Part shown: positions 23,301-31,310 of the stretch, piece after piece
Position numbering within the stretch: the stretch's first letter is position 1
Layout: each line of letters starts with the position of its first letter
From: JAIOQA01 sp035493675
Lineage (GTDB): Bacteria; Myxococcota_A; Polyangia; Haliangiales; Haliangiaceae
Length of the DNA stretch: 64,000 nt
NCBI GenBank assembly: GCA_035493675.1
Contig: DATJIA010000138.1
Span: forward strand, 1-64,000
Direction: 5' to 3'
The notes under the pieces: generated by a model
Seen by the model: the letters and a program-made list of their open reading frames with translations, nothing else
Told to the model about the DNA's origin: nothing
Database searches by the model: none
Translations under genes and position numbers: made by a program

Positions 23301-23306
23301 TACGGT
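23301..23306 (+). promoter_or_regulatory. -10 hexamer TACGGT, leaderless position
   Basis: TACGGT begins immediately after the previous stop codon and ends six bases before the ATG at 23313. Confidence 0.55.
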
Positions 23307-23312
23307 GCGCGC

Positions 23313-24128
23313 ATGCGCACCCTCCTCGCAACGCTCGCCATCGCCGGCGCGATCGCCGGCAGCGCTCACGCGCAAGCCGCCGCGAAGCCGAAGACCAAGC
23401 TGACCTGGTACGGCCACGCCGCCTTCAAGATCGAGACGCCCGCGGGCAAGGTCGTCCTGATCGATCCGTGGATCCAGAATCCGTCGAACCCGAACGGCAA
23501 GAAAGATCTGGCCGACCTCAAGACGGTCGATCTCGTGCTCGTCACGCACGGGCACTTCGATCACGTCGGCGACGCGGTCGACATCGGCAAGCGCACCAAG
23601 GCGAAGCTCGTCTCGATCTTCGATCTCGGCCGCGCGCTCGTGAACGAGCTCGGCTATCCGAAGGACCAGGCCGGCTTCGACACCCAGGGCAACTTCGGCG
23701 GATCGCTCGCGCTGCTCGACGGCGACGTCACCGTCACGTTCGTGCCCGCGATCCACAGCTCGCAGGTCGCGAAGAACGACACCTCGATCACCGACGGCGG
23801 CGAGCCCGCGGGCTTCGTCATCCAGGTGAAGAACGGGCCGACCTTCTATCACACGGGCGACACCGATCTGTTCAGCGACATGAGCCTGATCCCGAAGATC
23901 GCGAAGATCGACGTCATGCTCGCGTGCATGGGCGATCACTTCACGATGGGCCCGTCGCGCGCGGCCGACGCGGTGAAGCTCGTCAAGCCGAAGACGGTCG
24001 TGCCGATGCACTTCGGGACGTTCCCGGTCCTGACCGGCACGGTGCCGGACTTCGAGAAGGCGCTCAAGAAGGCGGGAACCGGCGCGAAGCTGCGCGAGAT
24101 GAAGATCGGCGAGACGATCGAGCTATAG
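23313..24128 (+). CDS. Secreted UPF0173/UlaG-type MBL-fold hydrolase
   Basis: The 271-residue protein has a Sec signal (MRTLLATLAIAGAIAGSAHA, cleavage AHA-Q), then WYGHAAFKIETPAGKVVLID, VTHGHFDHVGD (His79, His81, Asp83, His84), PAIHSS, HTGDTDLF and MHFGTF. This is the metal-dependent hydrolase branch often annotated UPF0173, here exported to the periplasm, which is unusual for a family mostly found in the cytoplasm. The substrate is unknown. It begins in the intergenic space after the FG-GAP lipoprotein, with its own TACGGT hexamer. Confidence 0.86.
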   Translation: MRTLLATLAIAGAIAGSAHAQAAAKPKTKLTWYGHAAFKIETPAGKVVLIDPWIQNPSNPNGKKDLADLKTVDLVLVTHGHFDHVGDAVDIGKRTKAKLVSIFDLGRALVNELGYPKDQAGFDTQGNFGGSLALLDGDVTVTFVPAIHSSQVAKNDTSITDGGEPAGFVIQVKNGPTFYHTGDTDLFSDMSLIPKIAKIDVMLACMGDHFTMGPSRAADAVKLVKPKTVVPMHFGTFPVLTGTVPDFEKALKKAGTGAKLREMKIGETIEL

Positions 24129-24129
24129 T
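24124..24129 (+). promoter_or_regulatory. -10 hexamer TATAGT, leaderless position
   Basis: TATAGT contains the TAG stop codon of the preceding gene and ends six bases before the GTG at 24136. Confidence 0.55.
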
Positions 24130-24135
24130 CCGCGC

Positions 24136-25242
24136 GTGCGAAGCGTGCGTCTCGTCGTCGCGGCGTTGGTTCTGTCGAGCGCGTGCAAGCGCGTCGGCCC
24201 CGGTATCACTCACGTCGACGCGGCGCACGGCGCGCAGCTCTACGGCAAGCTGTGCGCGCTCTGCCACGGCGATCAGCGCGAGGGCGGCAAGGCGGACAAC
24301 GCCCCGTCGTTGTCGTCGCCGACCTTGCTCGCGAGCGCGAGCGACGACTACCTGCGCAACGCGATCGTGCGCGGACGTCCGGGCACCGCGATGGCGGGCT
24401 ACGGCAAGCAGATCGGCGGGCCGCTCTCCGACGCCGACGTCAGCGCGCTGATGGAGTTCATCCGCCAAGGCGCGCCCGAGCGCGCGGTGATGCACGCGCC
24501 GCCGCCGGGCAACGCGGCCGAGGGCAAGAACGTGTACGCGCAGAACTGCCGCGTCTGTCACGGCGAGCAAGGCCAGCGCGGCACCGCGGTCTACCTCGCG
24601 GGCCCGTCGTTCCTCGCCGCCGCGTCCGACGAGTTCCTCGCGTTCGCGATCGACAACGGCCGCCCGGGCACGAAGATGGCCGCGTGGCGCGGCACGCTCA
24701 CGCCGAATCAGATCAGCGATCTCGTCAGCTACATCCGATCGTGGAGCCGGCCCGTCGAGCAGCCGCCGAAGACCGAGCCGAAGGTCCCCGACAACCTCCC
24801 GATCGTCTTGAACCCGACCGGCCCCGCGCCGGCGTTTCCGCCGCTCAAGGAAGATCGCTACCTGCCGATGGCCGACGTGAAGGCCGCGATGGACAAGGGC
24901 GCGAAGCTCGTGATCGTCGACGCGCGCCCGCCGAGCGACTGGCTGCACGTCCACATCCCCGGCGCGATCTCGATCCCGTATTACGACATGAAGATGATCG
25001 ACAAGCTGCCCAACGACGGCACGTGGGTGCTCACGTACTGCGCGTGCCCGCACCACGCGTCGGGCATCGTGCTCGACGAGCTGCGCAAGCGCGGCTTCAA
25101 GAACAGCGCGGTGATCGACGAGGGCATCCTCGGATGGCAGCGCGCGGGATATCCCGCAGTCGACGTCGACGGAAAACCCGCACCGGTGCCGCCCGGCCTG
25201 CCGCCGGCGACGCCGATCGGTCCGGGCCCCGGCGCCCACTGA
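24136..25242 (+). CDS. Dihaem cytochrome c-rhodanese fusion lipoprotein
   Basis: The 368-residue product begins with a lipoprotein signal (VRSVRLVVAALVLSSAC), then two small cytochrome c domains with CALCH (Cys40) and CRVCH (Cys138), each with a later Met ligand in a PGTxMAxxG-type segment (PGTAMAGYG, PGTKMAAWR). Residues about 240-350 form a rhodanese domain (LPMADVKAAMDKGAKLVIVDARP, DWLHVHIPGAISIPYYDM) with the active-site loop TYCACPHHAS where Cys302 is the likely catalytic residue. The joining of electron carrier and sulfurtransferase suggests thiosulfate or persulfide oxidation in the periplasm (inference). The C-terminal 25 residues are a Pro-rich tail. Confidence 0.85.
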   Translation: MRSVRLVVAALVLSSACKRVGPGITHVDAAHGAQLYGKLCALCHGDQREGGKADNAPSLSSPTLLASASDDYLRNAIVRGRPGTAMAGYGKQIGGPLSDADVSALMEFIRQGAPERAVMHAPPPGNAAEGKNVYAQNCRVCHGEQGQRGTAVYLAGPSFLAAASDEFLAFAIDNGRPGTKMAAWRGTLTPNQISDLVSYIRSWSRPVEQPPKTEPKVPDNLPIVLNPTGPAPAFPPLKEDRYLPMADVKAAMDKGAKLVIVDARPPSDWLHVHIPGAISIPYYDMKMIDKLPNDGTWVLTYCACPHHASGIVLDELRKRGFKNSAVIDEGILGWQRAGYPAVDVDGKPAPVPPGLPPATPIGPGPGAH

Positions 25243-25333
25243 GACGCCGCGCCGCATCGGCATTCTGCAAGCGCGCATGATCGTGCGCGGCGACCGCGGC
25301 ACGTCCCTTGCGACAGATCGTCGCGAGGGACCA

Positions 25334-25738
25334 ATGCACTACGATCATCCAACCGAAACACTCCGAGGCAAGGCCCCGACGGCCGAAGGCCGCCACCTGC
25401 ACGAGCCGGATGGGTTCCCGCACCCGATGATCGGTGTGCTGGTCTCGTTCGTCGTGCTCTTCCCCCTGATCGTCGGCGTCGCGTACGTGTCGGCGGGCAT
25501 CGGCGGCGCGCTGATCGTGGCGGGCTTGCTGCTGTTCATCGGTGTCCCGCTGGTCGTCTCGAAGCTGAACCGCAAGGCGCAAGGCTGGCGCGACGTCGAC
25601 GAGCTCGAGGAGATGGAGGTCGAGGCGGCCGAGCAGATGGGCGTGCCGCCGCCGAAGAACTCGATCGACAAGCTCAACGACCGCTGGAATCGCAGCCCGT
25701 ACGACGAGACCGTGCCGCGCACCGTTCCGCGGCACTGA
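25334..25738 (+). CDS. Small two-helix membrane protein, paralogue 1
   Basis: One hundred thirty-four residues: a conserved N-terminal cap (DHPTETLRGK, GRHLHEPDGFPH), two membrane helices (about residues 32-78), then a cytoplasmic tail with ELEEMEVEAAEQMGVPPP and the C-terminal NRSPYDETVPRTVP. Almost the same cap and tail occur in the protein encoded at 26447, with YceI between them. The start at 25334 follows a GAGGGA ribosome binding site seven bases away. I do not recognise the family; the repeated design (cap, two helices, acidic linker, PPKNSI...RWNRSPYDETVPRT) suggests a specific binding tail. Confidence 0.7.
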   Translation: MHYDHPTETLRGKAPTAEGRHLHEPDGFPHPMIGVLVSFVVLFPLIVGVAYVSAGIGGALIVAGLLLFIGVPLVVSKLNRKAQGWRDVDELEEMEVEAAEQMGVPPPKNSIDKLNDRWNRSPYDETVPRTVPRH

Positions 25739-25836
25739 ACGATCCGTCTCGCGCCAGGCCCGTGGAACATTGCATCTCGCGGGAACGCCTAGTCGCATCC
25801 CCTCGCCGCGCGCATCGTGTCGCCAAGGAGAAACCC

Positions 25837-26370
25837 ATGGCGGCTCGCACCTGGAACATCGACACCTCGCACTCGGCGGTTCGCTTCACCGTTCGTCACC
25901 TCGTGATCGCGAAGGTGCACGGCGTGTTCGGCAAGTTCGGCGGCTCGTTCGTGCTCGACCCCGATGACCTCGCGAAGTCGTCGGTCAACGTCGAGATCGA
26001 TGCCGCGAGCATCGACACCAAGGAGGAGAAGCGCGACGCGCACCTGCGCAGCGCCGACTTCCTCGACGCCGAGAGCTTCAAGACGCTGACGTTCGCGTCG
26101 AAGCGCGTCGAGGGCGCGGGCGGCAAGGTGACGAAGGTGATCGGCGACCTGACGATCCGCGGCACGACCAAGGAAGTCGCGCTCGAGGTCGAGGATCTCG
26201 GCCGCGCGAAGGATCCGTGGGGCAACGAGAAGGCCGCCTTCGAGGCGAAGGTCCGTATCAACCGCTACGACTTCGGCCTGAAGTGGAACGCGGCGCTCGA
26301 GGCCGGCGGCGTGCTCGTCGGCGAGAACGTCGACATCACGCTGGAAATCCAGGCCGCGCCCGCGAAGTGA
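25837..26370 (+). CDS. yceI: YceI-family polyisoprenoid-binding-like protein
   Basis: The 177-residue protein is a YceI lipocalin-like barrel: N-terminal WNIDTSHSAVRFTVRH, central DLTIRGTTKEVALEVE and the C-terminal WNAALEAGGVLVGENVDITLE. YceI proteins bind long isoprenoid chains in a barrel. Here there is no signal peptide, so this member seems cytoplasmic. The ATG at 25837 has AAGGAG six bases upstream, a clear leadered start. It lies between two paralogous membrane protein genes, so those may deliver or retain the same lipid (inference). Confidence 0.9.
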   Translation: MAARTWNIDTSHSAVRFTVRHLVIAKVHGVFGKFGGSFVLDPDDLAKSSVNVEIDAASIDTKEEKRDAHLRSADFLDAESFKTLTFASKRVEGAGGKVTKVIGDLTIRGTTKEVALEVEDLGRAKDPWGNEKAAFEAKVRINRYDFGLKWNAALEAGGVLVGENVDITLEIQAAPAK

Positions 26371-26380
26371 GATCGCACCG

Positions 26381-26398
26381 CCCCCGAAATGCCGGGGG
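26381..26398 (+). terminator. Short GC hairpin after yceI
   Basis: CCCCCG and CGGGGG form a six-pair stem around a six-base loop, 11 bp after the yceI stop. No T-run follows, so intrinsic termination is not assured. Confidence 0.35.
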
Positions 26399-26446
26399 TG
26401 TACAGTAGGCGGGCGTCGATTCACGGATCAGCGTCAGGAGGTCACG

Positions 26447-26854
26447 ATGCACGACCATCCCACCGAGACGTTGCGCGCCAAGGATCCGACCGCCGACGGC
26501 CGGCACCTGCACGAACCAGACGGGTTCCCACACTCGATCCTGGGCGTGTTGTTCTTCCTCTGCTTCTTGATCCCGCTCGTGATCGGCGGGCTCTACGTCG
26601 AGTACGGCGTCGGCACCGCCGTGACCGGCGGCGCGATCTTCCTGTTCGTCGTGTTCCCGTACCTGATCACGAAGCTCAACCGCAACGCGCAGACCTGGCG
26701 CGCGGTCGAGGAGACCGAGGAGCACGAGGTGGAGAGCGCCGAGCTGCTCGGCGTGCCGCCGCCGAAGAACTCGATCGAGCGGCTCAACGAGCGCTGGAAC
26801 CGCAGCCCGTACGACGAGACCGTCCCGCGGACGATCCCGGCGTCGCGTCACTGA
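26447..26854 (+). CDS. Small two-helix membrane protein, paralogue 2
   Basis: One hundred thirty-five residues with the same cap (MHDHPTETLRAKDPTADGRH, HEPDGFPH), two membrane helices, and tail (LLGVPPPKNSIERLNERWNR, SPYDETVPRTIPASRH) as the protein encoded at 25334. The membrane helices themselves differ more, so the ends are under stronger selection than the core. The ATG follows AGGAGG at a six-base spacing. The last 7 bp overlap the convergent gene. Function unknown; the conserved extramembrane pieces mark the interaction surface (inference). Confidence 0.7.
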   Translation: MHDHPTETLRAKDPTADGRHLHEPDGFPHSILGVLFFLCFLIPLVIGGLYVEYGVGTAVTGGAIFLFVVFPYLITKLNRNAQTWRAVEETEEHEVESAELLGVPPPKNSIERLNERWNRSPYDETVPRTIPASRH

Positions 26855-27351
26855 CCTCGCGACGCGACGATCGCCTTCACGACGCGCTCGCCTTCGGTGA
26901 CCGCCGCGGCGGCGAGCTTGCGCGCCTGCAGGTAGGCGTTCACGAGCATCAGCGCGGCGATGCCGCAGATCGCGCCGATCACCGGCAGCGCGCCGGAGGT
27001 CGCGAACGCGATCGCGGTCGCGACGCCCGCGATCGCGGCGCCGACGACGATCCAGCTCGCCGACATCGCGACGACGCGCGCGGTGAGCGTCTCGCGGAAG
27101 CGCTGGCGCAAGGTCTCGGCGTCGGTGCCCCCGGTCTCGAGCGCGGCGAGCGTCGCGGCGCAGAACGGCACGCGCGGCGCCGCCTTGCACAGCTTCGCGG
27201 CGCGATCGAGGTTGCCCGCCATCGCGAGCTTCTCGATCTGGTTGGTGAACGCCGGCACGTTCACCGCGTAGGCGATCCACGGGAAGCAGACCCAGCCGGC
27301 GGCGAGGCACGCGACGATCGTCGCGACGACGGAGATGGTGAGGTCATCCAT
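26848..27351 (-). CDS. Membrane protein, possibly ExbB/MotA-like N-terminal
   Basis: The 167-residue protein has a membrane helix at about residues 5-27, then a helical segment (NQIEKLAMAGNLDRAAKLCK and FCAATLAALETGG) of the sort seen after the first helix of MotA/TolQ/ExbB proton channels, and two more helices at about 98-118 and 120-142. It is shorter than ExbB and I cannot see the channel Thr-Asp pair, so the assignment is tentative. It starts 3 bp after the SnoaL-like gene and ends in a seven-bp overlap with the convergent membrane protein gene. Confidence 0.5.
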   Translation of the reverse strand: MDDLTISVVATIVACLAAGWVCFPWIAYAVNVPAFTNQIEKLAMAGNLDRAAKLCKAAPRVPFCAATLAALETGGTDAETLRQRFRETLTARVVAMSASWIVVGAAIAGVATAIAFATSGALPVIGAICGIAALMLVNAYLQARKLAAAAVTEGERVVKAIVASRGQ

Positions 27352-27354
27352 GGG

Positions 27355-27708
27355 TCATCCGTGGTAGACGCGCGACGCGACGATCTTGCCGTCGCGGAGA
27401 TCGAAGGCTTCGGCGACGGGATAGCTCGGCTCGCCGGGCGCGACGCGCAGGTACTCGAGGATCACGCGCGCGTCGTTCGCGGTGACGGTGAGCTCCTCGT
27501 AGCGGAGGCCGGGCAGGCGCGCGAACGCGTCGGCCCACCACGCGTGCAGCGCGGGCTTGCCGCGGATCGCGCCGCCGGAGTCGGGGCGTTGCACGCGCAG
27601 CTTCGGCGAGGTGTGCGTGCAGTCGTCGGCGTAGAGCCCGACCAGCGCGTCGAGATCTCTCGCGTTGAACGCGGCGAGCCAGGCGCGGCCGATCTCGTCG
27701 TTGCTCAT
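27355..27708 (-). CDS. SnoaL/NTF2-like small protein
   Basis: The 117-residue protein reads as a single NTF2-fold domain: the helix EIGRAWLAAFNARDLDALVG and strands YADDCTHTSPKL, VILEYLR and DLRDGKIVASRVYHG, the typical SnoaL ending. Such domains bind small ligands or catalyse isomerisations; without partners no activity is assigned. Its ATG overlaps the YihY stop by four bases (ATGA) and its own stop is 3 bp from the next gene, so three genes form a tight operon. Confidence 0.8.
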   Translation of the reverse strand: MSNDEIGRAWLAAFNARDLDALVGLYADDCTHTSPKLRVQRPDSGGAIRGKPALHAWWADAFARLPGLRYEELTVTANDARVILEYLRVAPGEPSYPVAEAFDLRDGKIVASRVYHG

Positions 27709-28559
27709 GCCGGGGTCGTATCACGCGCGGGCGGTCCGGCGCGCAGCTCGAAGTTGACGACCGCGCCGGCGAGCACCGCGAGCGCGCACACGTAGAACCA
27801 GAGCATGACGACGAGCGCCGAGCCGAACGCGCCGTAGAAGTTGGTCGAGCTGACCTCGGTGACGTAGTACGAGAGGCCGATCGACGCGGCGACGCCGAGC
27901 GAGGTCGCGACCAGCGCGCCCGGGATCACATGGCGCAGCGCCTTCGCGTGCGGCGTGCCGAGCCAGTAGAGGAACGACAGGCCGCTGATCGCGACGAGCA
28001 CGGTCAACGGCATGCCGAGATCCTGGACGAAGGCGCGATGGTTCGGCTTGAGCGCGTGGCCGATCGTCGGCAGCGCGACGATCAGCGCGAGCACGAGAAA
28101 CGCGATGAACAGCGCGCCGAGCGCGACGATCACGGTCAGCACGATCCAGCGCCAGCCCTTCCAGCGCGGCGGCGCGCCGTCGACGTGGTTGATCGCCTTC
28201 ATCATCGCGTTGACCGCCGAGCGCGTCGCCCACAGCGCGAGCACGACCGAGCCGGCGACCGCGGCGCCGAGCTCGTCGCTCGATCTCGTCGCGGCGCGCC
28301 GCAGCTGCTCGACGATGAACTCGTACACCTGGCGCGGCACGACCTCGTCGAGGCCGCGCAGGTGGCGCGGGATCTCCGCCGGATCTGCGCCGAGCGCGTA
28401 GATCGAGACGACCGCGGTCAGCGCGGGCACGACGCCGAGCAGCAGGAACAGCGCGACGCCGCCGGCGAGCACCGGCCCGTTGTCGGCCCACAGGTGGCGC
28501 ACGACGCGCGCGGGGAGCAAGTCCCCGATGCGGGTGAGGTGCGCACGGGTGATGCCCAC
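27705..28559 (-). CDS. YihY/BrkB-family inner membrane protein
   Basis: The 284-residue protein matches the YihY/virulence factor BrkB family: six membrane helices, the first around LAGGVALFLLLGVVPALTAV, and the family's conserved polar stretches, such as LYWLGTPHAKALRHVIPGAL and SYYVTEVSSTNFYGAFGSAL. Despite the name, its role is unclear and no RNase activity is expected. The GTG start has TAGACT five bases upstream (minus strand). The upstream gap is filled by a large inverted repeat. Confidence 0.85.
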   Translation of the reverse strand: MGITRAHLTRIGDLLPARVVRHLWADNGPVLAGGVALFLLLGVVPALTAVVSIYALGADPAEIPRHLRGLDEVVPRQVYEFIVEQLRRAATRSSDELGAAVAGSVVLALWATRSAVNAMMKAINHVDGAPPRWKGWRWIVLTVIVALGALFIAFLVLALIVALPTIGHALKPNHRAFVQDLGMPLTVLVAISGLSFLYWLGTPHAKALRHVIPGALVATSLGVAASIGLSYYVTEVSSTNFYGAFGSALVVMLWFYVCALAVLAGAVVNFELRAGPPARDTTPA

Positions 28560-28564
28560 GTCTC

Positions 28565-28570
28565 AGTCTA
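28565..28570 (-). promoter_or_regulatory. -10-like hexamer TAGACT for YihY gene
   Basis: On the minus strand TAGACT ends five bases before the GTG at 28559, next to the outer end of the long inverted repeat. Confidence 0.4.
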
Positions 28571-28571
28571 A

Positions 28572-28737
28572 CGTAGTCGTAGACGTAGACGTGGGCGTGG
28601 ACGTGGACGTTGGGCGTTGACGGCGACGGCGACGGCGACGTGGACCTTGACGATCGGCCTCGTCGACGACTACGTCGCCGTCGCCGTCGCCGTCAACGTC
28701 AGACGACCACGACCACGTCTACGTCTACGTTCACGTG
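28572..28737. repeat. Inverted repeat of GACGGC and GTAGAC units
   Basis: This gap holds no gene. The arms pair perfectly over 26 bases at the core (28616-28641 with 28672-28697, a run of GACGGC units starting GTTGACGG) and imperfectly in the outer part, made of GTAGAC and GTGGAC units. It follows the M48 peptidase stop at 28738 on the minus strand and may serve as its terminator. Confidence 0.85.
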
Positions 28738-30060
28738 TTACTCGACGCACTTGATCAGATCGCCGCGTGCGACCGCGCGCGCCGGATCGTCGAGCGCGCG
28801 CGACGCCGCCGGATCTTTGCAGAGCGTCTTCGCGAGCTGCGCGACCGTGCCGGCGCGATCCGCCGCGCGCAGGTGCAGGCGGCGCGGGTGCGCACCCTCC
28901 ACCTCCTCGTCGGTCGCCGGGCGCACGAGCGCGAGCACCTGATCGAGGCGCGTGCGCGCGTGGGTGCCGCCGGCGCCGAGCACGAGCGCGCGATCGCCCT
29001 CGTCGAGGATCGCGGTCGGCGTGCCGAGCGCGTCGGCGTTGATCGAGATCTTCGTGGCGTCGTCGCCGGCGCCCTCGCTCTTGGTCGACGACACCGTGCC
29101 GACCAGCGCGTCGCGGCCGGCGACCACGCGGTCGTGGGCGTCCTCGAGGACCTCGCGCAGCAGATCGGCCCACGTGCGCGCGACCGTGCTCACGTTGATC
29201 GTCGCGCCGTCGGGCGACTTCACCTCGAGCGCCTCGCCGCCGGTCGCCTGCCACGACTTCGGGAGATCGATCGCGAGCCGCGACGCCGCGTGGATCCACA
29301 CGCCGTGATCGATGCGCCCGCGCCGCGGATCCTCACCGACGACCAAGCCCTCGACGTGCGCGAGGAACGCGGCGCGATTGCGCACGCCGCCGCGCCGGCC
29401 CGCGACCAGCCGCGCGATGCGCGCCATGCGGATCGAGACCGGCGGGTGATCGTCCTCGGGCGCCGTGCGATCGAGCGCCTCGCCGGGCGGTGGATCGGTG
29501 CCGTCGTCATTGCGCTGGATCGCGCGCATCATGTCGAGCACCGCCGATGGCTCGTAGCCGGCGGCGGTGATCCACGCGACCGCGCGCTCGTCGGCGAGCG
29601 CCTCGTCGTCGTCGCGGCGGCGCAGGCGCTCCTCGTCGGACATCAGCGCGTCCTCGTCGGAGTGCAGGAGATCCGCGGTGTGCTTCGCGACCAGGTGCGT
29701 GACCTCGTGGCCGAGCAGCGCCGCGAGCTCGGCTTCGTCGTCGAGGCGCGCGAGGATGCCGCGATTCACGTACACGATGTCGCCGCCGAGCGCGGAGGCC
29801 TCCGCGCCGTCGTCGTCGAGCAAGCGCACGCGCACGTGATCGAGCCCGGCGACGCGCGCGATCTTGTTCGCGACCGCGCCGACGTACGCCGCGAGCGCCG
29901 GATCGTCGTACCGGCGATCGTTGGCGCCGAGGTAGACGAGGTCCATCGCCCAGCCGATGCACGCGTTGGCGTCGCCGTGATCGCGGCAGACGTCGGGCAC
30001 GTCGATCGTCTTGGCGTGATGTGCGCAGCTCACCAGCGCGAGCAAGCAAAGCCTCTTCAT
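28738..30060 (-). CDS. M48-family zinc metalloprotease lipoprotein
   Basis: The 440-residue protein has a lipoprotein signal (MKRLCLLALVSC) and the M48 motif HEVTH at residues 118-122, with the third ligand Glu in EALADERAVAWI. Bacterial members such as BepA and LoiP work in outer-membrane protein quality control. The C-terminal half has a low-complexity Ala/Arg region and a second helical domain (ADLLREVLEDAHDRVV) without TPRs. Its ATG overlaps the stop of the POTRA protein gene by four bases, so the protease and a BamA-like protein are probably co-made, which suits an assembly-checking role (inference). Confidence 0.88.
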   Translation of the reverse strand: MKRLCLLALVSCAHHAKTIDVPDVCRDHGDANACIGWAMDLVYLGANDRRYDDPALAAYVGAVANKIARVAGLDHVRVRLLDDDGAEASALGGDIVYVNRGILARLDDEAELAALLGHEVTHLVAKHTADLLHSDEDALMSDEERLRRRDDDEALADERAVAWITAAGYEPSAVLDMMRAIQRNDDGTDPPPGEALDRTAPEDDHPPVSIRMARIARLVAGRRGGVRNRAAFLAHVEGLVVGEDPRRGRIDHGVWIHAASRLAIDLPKSWQATGGEALEVKSPDGATINVSTVARTWADLLREVLEDAHDRVVAGRDALVGTVSSTKSEGAGDDATKISINADALGTPTAILDEGDRALVLGAGGTHARTRLDQVLALVRPATDEEVEGAHPRRLHLRAADRAGTVAQLAKTLCKDPAASRALDDPARAVARGDLIKCVE

Positions 30061-31160
30061 GGCGTCACCTCGATCGTCAGATCGATCGTGTGCTTCTCCT
30101 CGTCGATCGTCGTCTCCGGATCGACCTCGCCGCGATGCCCGCGATCGCGCTCCATCGATCGCAAGCGATCGATCCCGCCGGCCAAGATCCCGCGCGCGAA
30201 GATCTCGCCGCTCGCGAGCCTCAGCTCGCGCCGGTACGCGTCCTCGTCGGACTTCGCGACGCCCTTGAACGCGATCGTCCCGATCCGATACACGGCGCCC
30301 TCGTCGATCGGGATCTTCACGATCACCTTCGCGCGCCGCTCGTCGATCACCACGACCGGATCGCCGACCTTCACCATCACCATGCCGGCGTCGTAGTAGG
30401 CGCCGCTGATCTTCACGAGATCTTCCTCGAGGAGCTCGGCGCGATACGCGCCGCCGGGCGCGTCGATCTCGCCCGACGCGCGCCGCACGAGCGGCGCCAG
30501 CGCGCCGGCCGCCAGCCGCGTCGCGCCGGGGAAGTCGATCCGATCGATCGTGTAGCGGCGGCCCGCGTTCGCCGCGACGCACACGTCGACCAGCCCGTCG
30601 CCCACGCGCGACGCGCGGACGTCGACGCGCGCCTTCAGGTGCCCCGCGTTCTTCAGCTCCTCCTCGAGCCGGTGCCCCGCGCGGTGCACGCGCATCGGAT
30701 CGTAGATGCCGCCCGCCATCGCGCGCACGTGGGCGGCGCGCGCCCCATCGCCGGACTCGTCGGGCGTCTCGATCGACACGCGCCTGACGAGCGGCGCGGC
30801 CGTCACCTCGAACGCGACCGCGACCCCGTCCGCGAGGTGCGTCGCGGTCACGCGCACGTCCGACACCACGCCGAGCCGCCACAAGCGGCGGACGTCCTCG
30901 TCGATCGCGATCTGATCGTACGGATCGCCGGCCTTGGTGAGGATCGCGCCGTCGAGCGCGACGTCGGCGAGCGACGCCGGCCCGCGCACCGACACTTTCA
31001 CGATCCGTGAACCGTAGACGTCCGGCCGCGTCAACAGCTCGCTCGCGTCGACCGCGGGAGACACGACCGCCTCGGCGCCGCCGCACGCGGCCGGCGCGGG
31101 TGCATGCACCGGCGCCGCGTGCGCACACGCCGCGACCACGACGAGCCCGACCGCCCGCAT
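30057..31160 (-). CDS. POTRA-domain lipoprotein-like, BamA-like without barrel
   Basis: The 367-residue product starts with a hydrophobic signal (MRAVGLVVVAACAHAAPVHA) and then has repeating POTRA units: beta-alpha-alpha-beta-beta segments around AILTKAGDPYDQIAIDEDVR, RVSIETPD..., RYTIDRIDFPGATRL, LLEEDLVKISGAYYDAGMVM and AVYRIGTIAFKGVAKSDEDA, ending with a charged tail. Four POTRA-like units but no 16-strand barrel are present, so it cannot insert outer-membrane proteins by itself; it could be a periplasmic partner of a Bam/TamA-type machine. Co-translation with an M48 peptidase supports an envelope assembly role (inference). Confidence 0.75.
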   Translation of the reverse strand: MRAVGLVVVAACAHAAPVHAPAPAACGGAEAVVSPAVDASELLTRPDVYGSRIVKVSVRGPASLADVALDGAILTKAGDPYDQIAIDEDVRRLWRLGVVSDVRVTATHLADGVAVAFEVTAAPLVRRVSIETPDESGDGARAAHVRAMAGGIYDPMRVHRAGHRLEEELKNAGHLKARVDVRASRVGDGLVDVCVAANAGRRYTIDRIDFPGATRLAAGALAPLVRRASGEIDAPGGAYRAELLEEDLVKISGAYYDAGMVMVKVGDPVVVIDERRAKVIVKIPIDEGAVYRIGTIAFKGVAKSDEDAYRRELRLASGEIFARGILAGGIDRLRSMERDRGHRGEVDPETTIDEEKHTIDLTIEVTP

Positions 31161-31310
31161 GCGGGCGACCGAGTGCAACGCGCATGCCCCGCGCGGGCGC
31201 ATGACACGAAGCGGACTTCGCTGCCATCCATTGTGGATTCGGCGACACGTGTTGCCGGATCGCCACGATCGATCGCACGCGCGCCGGCACGTCGTGTTAC
31301 GCCGTGGATC

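Noticed and set aside
28572..28737. Possible protein-coding repeat (GACGGC as Asp-Gly runs)
   Set aside because: Both strands read as arms of a hairpin and the frames are not continuous with a start codon and signal.
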